A stretch of 13,739 bases of DNA from Acanthamoeba sp. SK_2022b. Taxonomy: Eukaryota > Discosea > Longamoebia > Acanthamoebidae. Position numbers and translations under genes: made by a program. The stretch's first letter is position 1, and each line of letters opens with the position of its first letter. The DNA lies in the NCBI GenBank assembly GCA_027943245.1, contig JANDJZ010001118.1, positions 1 through 13,739 on the forward strand. Reading direction: 5' to 3'. Positions 9,280-13,739 of the stretch are shown piece by piece. The notes beneath the pieces were generated by a model, which searched no databases, was not told the DNA's origin, and saw only the letters and a list, made by a program, of their open reading frames with translations.

Positions 9280-11180
9280 TCAAGGCTTTGTGCTGGCGCG
9301 AGAGGCGGCCACGTCCTTGAAGTGCTGGACAATGACCTGCTTGCACTCGGCGCGCAGCTTGCGGTTGAGGTCCGTCTTGGCCGCGGCGGGCAGCTGTCGA
9401 ATGGCCTCTGCGTTGTCCTCCCTCAGCTGCTCCATCACGTCTTCCATGAACTTGCGTAGCAGCTCCATCACCTTCTCCTTCTCGTTGGCCTCGATTCGAC
9501 CTGCGGTGCTACACGTCAGTCACTCGACGCAGGAGATGGAGGAGCTCGGTGTGTAGTGGCCTATACCCATCTTGGAGATGACGTTGTTGAGTCGGTTGCG
9601 GGTGATGAGGGCGTACATCTCGAACTCGACCATCTCGGCCTCCGAGGGGCCGTAGCTCGAAGCGTCGGCCGGTTTGGCCTGCCACTTCTCCGCCTGGTGG
9701 TACCTGTGATGTGGAAGAGAGCGTGTGCGCGTGAGCTCGTCGTGGCAGCCGATCGACGGACAATGGCGCGCACTGGTTCTCCTCGGAGAATTGCTTGGTC
9801 TTCTTCTTGACGATCGCGCGCGTGACCGTGCCCTTACTCGTCGCCACGTAGAGCGTCTTCATGGGCTTCAGCACGATCTGTGCAGCGAATCATTACGGTG
9901 ACGACATGGTCAGCTTGCCTTCTTGCTATGCACACGCAAGGGGACAACGCACGCCTTCTGCCCTGTTGGCCGTGGGCAGCGGCGGTAGGCCCAGACGCGC
10001 CGGGACAGTGGACTCGAACTCGACGGGGTGGTCCAGCATCTCCTCGTACGTGCCTGGCCCACCAGACCGGCCAGGTGATCGGGCGCTGACGTCAGTCTCC
10101 AGGACAGCAGAGCCCGGCGCATAGCGCGCTCCAGCCAACACGACGGTCGGTACCGATGGCAAGCGGCTCGGCGCACAGCAGCTCCGCGCCGTAGAAGAGT
10201 TCCAGCGCCTGTGCGAGACAGAGACATGACGTCAGGCGTAGGCGAGACAATTAATTGTCGACGAGCGGTGGTTGGGGGGGGGGGGGTTGAGAGGGCACCT
10301 TGTCGTAGTCGAGGAAGAAGACGCTGTCGTCGGTGGCCTCGTTCACGCGCCCGCCCGCCAGCTCGAAGGCGATGTCGAACGCGTAGAATTCGATGGTGGG
10401 CGAGTACCACACGCCCGTCTGCACGGCCTCCACCCGCGCGTCGGCCTCCACGTCAGGATGCGGGTAGCGCCCGCCACACAGCTCGCCAAAGAGCAGCAGT
10501 CGCTCGATGGCCGGCGACTGCGTTGTGTCGACCGCCGCCCCTTGTGTTGTCGCCTTCCTGGCGCCACTCGCTGGCTTGCCTGACATCACGCACTCGCATT
10601 GTCAGCTGCCCACCGCACACGCACACGCACACGCACACACTCGCGTGTACTCGCGGTACCGAGTCCAGCGACGTGGTTGGCGAGGAGGTCGGCCTGCTGC
10701 TGTTCGATGAGGGAGAAGAGGCGGAGGACCCGAGGTCGCAGCCGCTCGAGGAGGACGGCGTGTCCGAAGAAGTCCTCCTCGTCGCGCAGCACCTCCCGCC
10801 GCTTGCCGCACCGCACCTCGACCGCGGCGCCGTCGGGGCTGCGCCCCACGATGAAGCAGAAGTTGGCGCCGTGCACCTGTGCAGACACGCGTGTCGCAGT
10901 CGCGGTGACGATGAGTGGCGTGCACGTCGGAACCAGAGGCAGGACCGGTGCACCTTTTCGGTGGCGGCCCAGGACTTGCCAAAGGACTTGCCGCCTCGCG
11001 GCAGGACCCAGTTGCGAGTGCTGCGCGTGGCACACCGCGCGCGCGCGCGACAAAGCAGACGTCAGCCCAGAGGGAGTGAGCGCCGGAGGCACGGGTGGTG
11101 GTTGGTTACCTGTCATTGATTTTGTGGTAGCCAGCAAAGCCAGCTACGGTGCCGGTTGGTGACGGGTTGGGTGCTTCCAT
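9280..11180 (-). CDS. RNA ligase of the T4 Rnl2 / kinetoplastid editing-ligase type
   Basis: This predicted ATP-dependent RNA ligase seals 3'-OH/5'-phosphate nicks through a lysyl-AMP intermediate. Exons (high to low): 11180-11110, 11020-10954, 10876-10660, 10579-10299, 10208-10154, 10053-9953, 9877-9774, 9703-9567 and 9500-9280, giving 417 residues with all phases matched. Nucleotidyltransferase motifs are complete: motif I TEKVHGANF with Lys46 (split by intron 2), motif III LFGELCGG (about 148-155), IIIa EFYAFDI (182-188), motif IV EGIVLKP (Glu263, Lys268; split by intron 6) and motif V IVKKKTKQFSE (288-290). The KxHGxNF form and the GELCGG stretch indicate the Rnl2 branch, not DNA ligase or Rnl1. 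A helical Lys/Glu-rich C-terminal domain (about 300-417) fits the Rnl2 C-domain. The N-terminus (FAGYHKIND) starts directly with the fold; no mitochondrial presequence is evident. The RNA substrate is unknown. Confidence 0.9.
10614..10642 (-). repeat. CA/CG-rich short repeat in RNA ligase intron 3
   Basis: An (ACGCAC)n-type repeat, GT/GC-rich on the coding strand, lies close to the 5' splice site of the intron at 10659-10580. It is intronic and has no visible coding role. Confidence 0.75.
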
Positions 11181-11470
11181 GCGTAACTTGACCGCCTGGT
11201 GGTGTGTGGTAGAGTTGAGGTTGACGGCAGCCCTCCTTCTACCATTTTTCTTGTCTGTCAAGAACAGAAAACAATTTGCTTACCTCAGCAGCCACCTTCA
11301 AGAACGAGGTATCCACTGCCCTTTCTTCCACATGACGAAGCAACGCACCATCCCCTTGGCTATAGGTGAGCTGAACATCACGCGCCAGTCGATGTGCACG
11401 ATGTGGACTGAGCCACAACCAGGCACAATCACAGCATCAGGCAAACAAGGCTCTTTGTTTACTCTTAAAA
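11181..11470 (-). promoter_or_regulatory. Gap between the F-box gene and the RNA ligase start
   Basis: This 290-base stretch holds the 3' UTR of the F-box gene and the promoter or 5' leader of the ligase; both genes read on -. I see no credible coding exon, no clear TATA box and no AATAAA on the minus strand. A further 5' noncoding exon of the ligase cannot be excluded. Confidence 0.4.
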
Positions 11471-12098
11471 TTACAACTTCTTTTTATACATGGTAAGACG
11501 ACCGTACGATGCGGTGTCGATCAACGTACACACAACACTGCACGCCCACTTGTAGAGCACCGTAAGCAGTGCTGCCAGCCCGGCCGTCGTCATCGACAGC
11601 ATCCTCGCGCTCATCACCACCGTTGCCCGCTGTTCCTGCAACAGCATGTCGCACACCGGCCGTTCCGCTTCAATCATCTCTTTCCCGCGCGCCACCCTGG
11701 GCGCGGGGCGGTGCTTCAACAACTGCGTCCTCTTGCGCGCGATGTAGAGAGAGCGCCAGCAGGGCGCGGCCTTTTGTGTCGACTTCTCCCGAGCCCACGC
11801 TCGCTCATAGTCATTAGGCATGGCCAGTCGCGCCCACTCGCGCCACACAGCCCACGATCCTGCCGAGCACAACAGCAAAGATGAGTCTCAAGTGGAAAGT
11901 AAAGGCACACCGCACGAGTTGCGGGTTGCGTGACCTACCCGAACAAGTCAGGAGCGAGTGCCAGTCGCGGCAAACGAGGAGTAGGGCCTTGACCGACTCG
12001 GGGGGAAGGCTTGCAAAAATGGCCAAAAGGAGCTCCGGGGGAAGGGATAGCGACGACTCCTTCGACCGGCAGTAGTGCATGAAGTTGTTCTTATCCAT
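11471..12098 (-). CDS. Small F-box protein with a C-terminal hydrophobic segment
   Basis: F-box proteins dock on Skp1 in SCF ubiquitin ligases and bring in a substrate. Exons are 12098-11939 and 11859-11471, joined in phase 1, giving 182 residues. The F-box is at about 18-65: LPPELLLAIFASLPPESV, then LLLVCRDWHSLL, then WAVWREWARL across the splice. The pattern of Leu-Pro start, Cys/Arg-x-Trp and final Trp is typical. No WD, LRR or Kelch repeats follow; instead there is a basic, Arg/Lys-rich middle (about 75-125) and a hydrophobic stretch near the C-terminus (AGLAALLTVLYKWACSVVC, about 149-167) before the tail YKKKL. This could be a membrane anchor or a buried helix. The target is unknown. The gene starts divergently from the WrbA-type gene. 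Confidence 0.8.
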
Positions 12099-12480
12099 TA
12101 CGTATTCGCTGTGCGGTGGTGGCCTTTCTTTCTCTCTTTACGTTGGGGGAAAGGGCCCCAGTGGGGGCCGAGTTTAAGTACGCTGCCCAGATAGGGAGGG
12201 ATTGGAGTTCTCTGGGTCCTCTTCGACTCTGTCGGCCGTTGCCTCTTGTGCTTGCTGTGTAACTCCAACGAAAAGACGCAGAAACGCAATCCTCGAAATT
12301 ACCTGTTTCCGAGAGTAAAACCTTGGAATTTTTAGCGCAAGAATGCGCATTGCCACATTCTTGATTATCCGACCTTCCCGCCAATGGCGCTGCTCTCGGG
12401 AAGACTTCGGACCTAAACAACATCTCGCACAACCCGCAGAGCTCCACACACACTCAGCGCCGCCAGCTTATCTCCACAAC
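12099..12480. promoter_or_regulatory. Divergent promoter between the F-box gene and the WrbA-type gene
   Basis: This 382-base region has no supported gene. A TTCCCGCCAATGGCG element at 12375-12389 combines an E2F-like TTCCCGCC with a CCAAT core, about 100 bases before the WrbA ATG. An imperfect palindrome, GCGCAAGAATGCGC, lies near 12336-12349. Open frames on - upstream of the F-box ATG are not supported by composition. Confidence 0.4.
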
Positions 12481-13412
12481 ATGTCCTCCGTCAATGTTCT
12501 CGTCGGTATGCGCTATCCTCCCAGTGCTGCTCTTAGAGGGATACCTCACCGCCTGTGCTGTGCAGTGTTCTACTCGACCTATGGTCACATTTACCAGCTC
12601 GCCAAGGCTGTCGCTGAGGGCGCCGGCTCCGTGGAGGGCGTCACTGTCCGGCTTGCTCGCTTCCCTGAGACCCTCTCCGACGAGATCCTCACCAAGATGG
12701 GCGCTCTCGAGGCCAAGGTGCGTGTACTCCGTTTTATTCGTTTTTATATTTTTTTTATTTTTCCACTAATTCTCCGATTATATTCTGGTTTATGTTGTGG
12801 GGTGTTGCCGCCCAACAGAAGCAGTGGGCCGACGTGCCGGAGGTGACCCACGAGGACTTCAAGTGGGCCGACGCCATCGCCTTTGGTTCGCCCACCAGGT
12901 TCGGCAACGTGGCCGGCCAGGTCAAGTCCTACATCGACTCGCTCGGCGGCCTGTGGGCCTCTAACGCCCTCGTGGGCAAGCTCGCCTCGGCCTTCACCAG
13001 CAGCAACAGCCAGCACGGCGGGCAGGAGACCACCATCGTGTGCGGCTTCCTCCCCCTCTTCCTCCACCTGGGCATGATCGTCGTCGGTCTCCCCTACACC
13101 TTCAAGGGTATGCATGCTCCATCTTACACCGCAAAGCAAGCCGTTGCGACTAACATGTACAACACAACACTACACAACACAACACAACACAACACAACAC
13201 AACACAACACAACACAACACAACACAACCACAGGCCAGGTTCCCACGGACGAGGTGTCTGGCGGCTCGCCCTACGGCGCGGCGGTCGTGGCGGGCGTGTT
13301 GGGCGCCAGACAGCCCAGCGAGAACGAGCTCGATGGCGGCCGCTTCCAGGGCAAGCACCTCGCCACCCAGGCCGTCAGGCTCGGCAAGGCGCCCGCCCCC
13401 GAGGCTCAGTAG
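12481..13412 (+). CDS. WrbA-type NAD(P)H:quinone oxidoreductase (FMN flavodoxin fold)
   Basis: Enzymes of this family carry FMN and reduce quinones with NAD(P)H by two electrons, avoiding semiquinone radicals; most are soluble and tetrameric. Exons: 12481-12505, 12566-12717, 12819-13107 and 13234-13412, giving 214 residues, close to the usual 200. Seen: the FMN-phosphate loop VFYSTYGHIYQLA (9-21, split by intron 1), the isoalloxazine-contacting GSPTRFGN (82-89), and the family signature TSSNSQHGGQETT (119-131), followed by SGGSPYGAA. The first exon codes only eight whole residues. The start ATG is immediately before strand beta-1 (SSVNVLVVFYS), as in the family. The tail PAPEAQ has no targeting signal. 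This is the clearest functional call in the window after Rtf1 and the ligase; the exact electron acceptor cannot be read from sequence. Confidence 0.93.
13158..13229 (+). repeat. ACAAC pentanucleotide repeat in WrbA-type gene intron 3
   Basis: About 13-14 copies of ACAAC, with one TAC interruption early on, run almost to the 3' splice site at 13233. The intron starts at 13108. A consensus-like branch site ACTAAC lies at about 13149-13154, just before the repeat. No polypyrimidine tract is present. Confidence 0.92.
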
Positions 13413-13536
13413 ACGCTTGCCCGCCCAGAGGTCGGAGAGCAGTGCTCTCGCGACATTTTCAATATAAAAAAAATAATTAAAAATAAAAATAAAATAAAAT
13501 AAAAATTCAACAAAATGCTACAGGGTTGGAAGGGCC
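13413..13536. terminator. Convergent A/T-rich 3' gap between the WrbA-type and RING genes
   Basis: Only 124 bases separate the two stop codons. An A-rich stretch at about 13461-13506 contains AATAAA at 13482-13487 and further overlapping variants on +, about 70 bases past the WrbA stop. On - the same stretch is T-rich and has no AATAAA, so the RING gene must use another signal. Confidence 0.6.
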
Positions 13537-13712
13537 TCAGGTGGAGTAGGAGAGGAAGGTGGAGAGGGAGGGCATGTGGGAGGTGAGGCACACGGGGCAC
13601 GCGTCCTCGGCCACGCAGAACTCGTGGAAGGCGTGCCCGCACTCAAACACCACGACCGACGACGACCGCCCCACGCTCTCGCCCAACGGCAGCGTACAGC
13701 ACTCGCATGTCC
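13537..13712 (-). CDS. C-terminal exon of a RING-H2 finger protein (partial)
   Basis: Only the last exon is inside the window. It begins after a 3' splice site (GTAG, ending at 13713) and stops at 13539-13537, giving 57 whole codons. It encodes a zinc-binding pattern CECC, then 18 residues, then CGHAFHEFC, then six residues, then CPVC, i.e. C3H2C3. The phrase VVVFECGHAFHEFC resembles the C-terminal RING of vacuolar-sorting proteins of the HOPS/CORVET group (VPS8, VPS41, VPS11 type), where the finger is also at the very C-terminus, as here. A plain RING-H2 E3 ligase is the alternative. The bases from 13713 to the window end are probably intron. Confidence 0.65.
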
Positions 13713-13739
13713 CTACGCACGCGCAACCACCATCACCAC

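Noticed and set aside
10087..10234. Perfect CRE palindromes TGACGTCA as transcription-factor sites (also 4755-4762)
   Set aside because: All lie at branch-point distance inside introns and share the CTGACGT core with non-palindromic copies, so a splicing signal explains them better.
10211..11119. Plus-strand open frame of 302 codons opposite the RNA ligase
   Set aside because: It is Arg/Pro/Thr-rich without motifs; the minus strand encodes all ligase motifs in spliced exons.
13158..13229. Pentanucleotide array as a CRISPR or regulatory repeat array
   Set aside because: It is a pure simple-sequence repeat without spacers, inside an intron of a eukaryotic gene.

Overview
The window looks like nuclear DNA of a free-living amoebozoan, most like Acanthamoeba. 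Exons are GC-rich and start and stop in compact GT-AG gene models. Introns are many and short (about 55-130 bases). Intergenic gaps are only 120-440 bases and carry most of the AT-rich sequence. The gene models were built by hand from splice-site consensus and reading-phase continuity. All seven complete models (34 introns) close in frame. The organism name is an inference from style, not from a match.

Layout, left to right: (1) the Paf1-complex subunit Rtf1 on + (239-2890, 8 exons); (2) a hormone-sensitive-lipase-like alpha/beta hydrolase on - (5961-3048, 7 exons), convergent with Rtf1; (3) a small predicted secreted protein of a family I cannot name on + (6404-7819, 7 exons), divergent from the lipase; (4) a PH-domain protein with a Q/P/Y-rich tail on + (8098-9137, 4 exons); (5) a T4 Rnl2-type RNA ligase on - (11180-9280, 9 exons); (6) a short F-box protein on - (12098-11471, 2 exons); (7) a WrbA-type NAD(P)H:quinone oxidoreductase (flavodoxin fold) on + (12481-13412, 4 exons); (8) the last exon of a gene on - ending in a RING-H2 zinc finger (13712-13537, cut by the window edge).

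The genes do not form a pathway. They are ordinary housekeeping genes of a compact protist genome: transcription elongation, lipid ester hydrolysis, phosphoinositide binding, RNA repair, ubiquitin targeting, quinone detoxification and probably vacuolar sorting. Gene pairs alternate between convergent (shared short 3' gaps) and divergent (shared promoters).

The most interesting signals are the RNA ligase, which keeps every catalytic motif in an intron-rich amoebal gene; a recurrent intronic CTGACGT motif 16-42 bases upstream of 3' splice sites that looks like an extended branch-point signal (and forms a 13-bp-period tandem array in one Rtf1 intron); and the unnamed secreted protein with DPNRxFT, LHNN and DDGSLSVY motifs.
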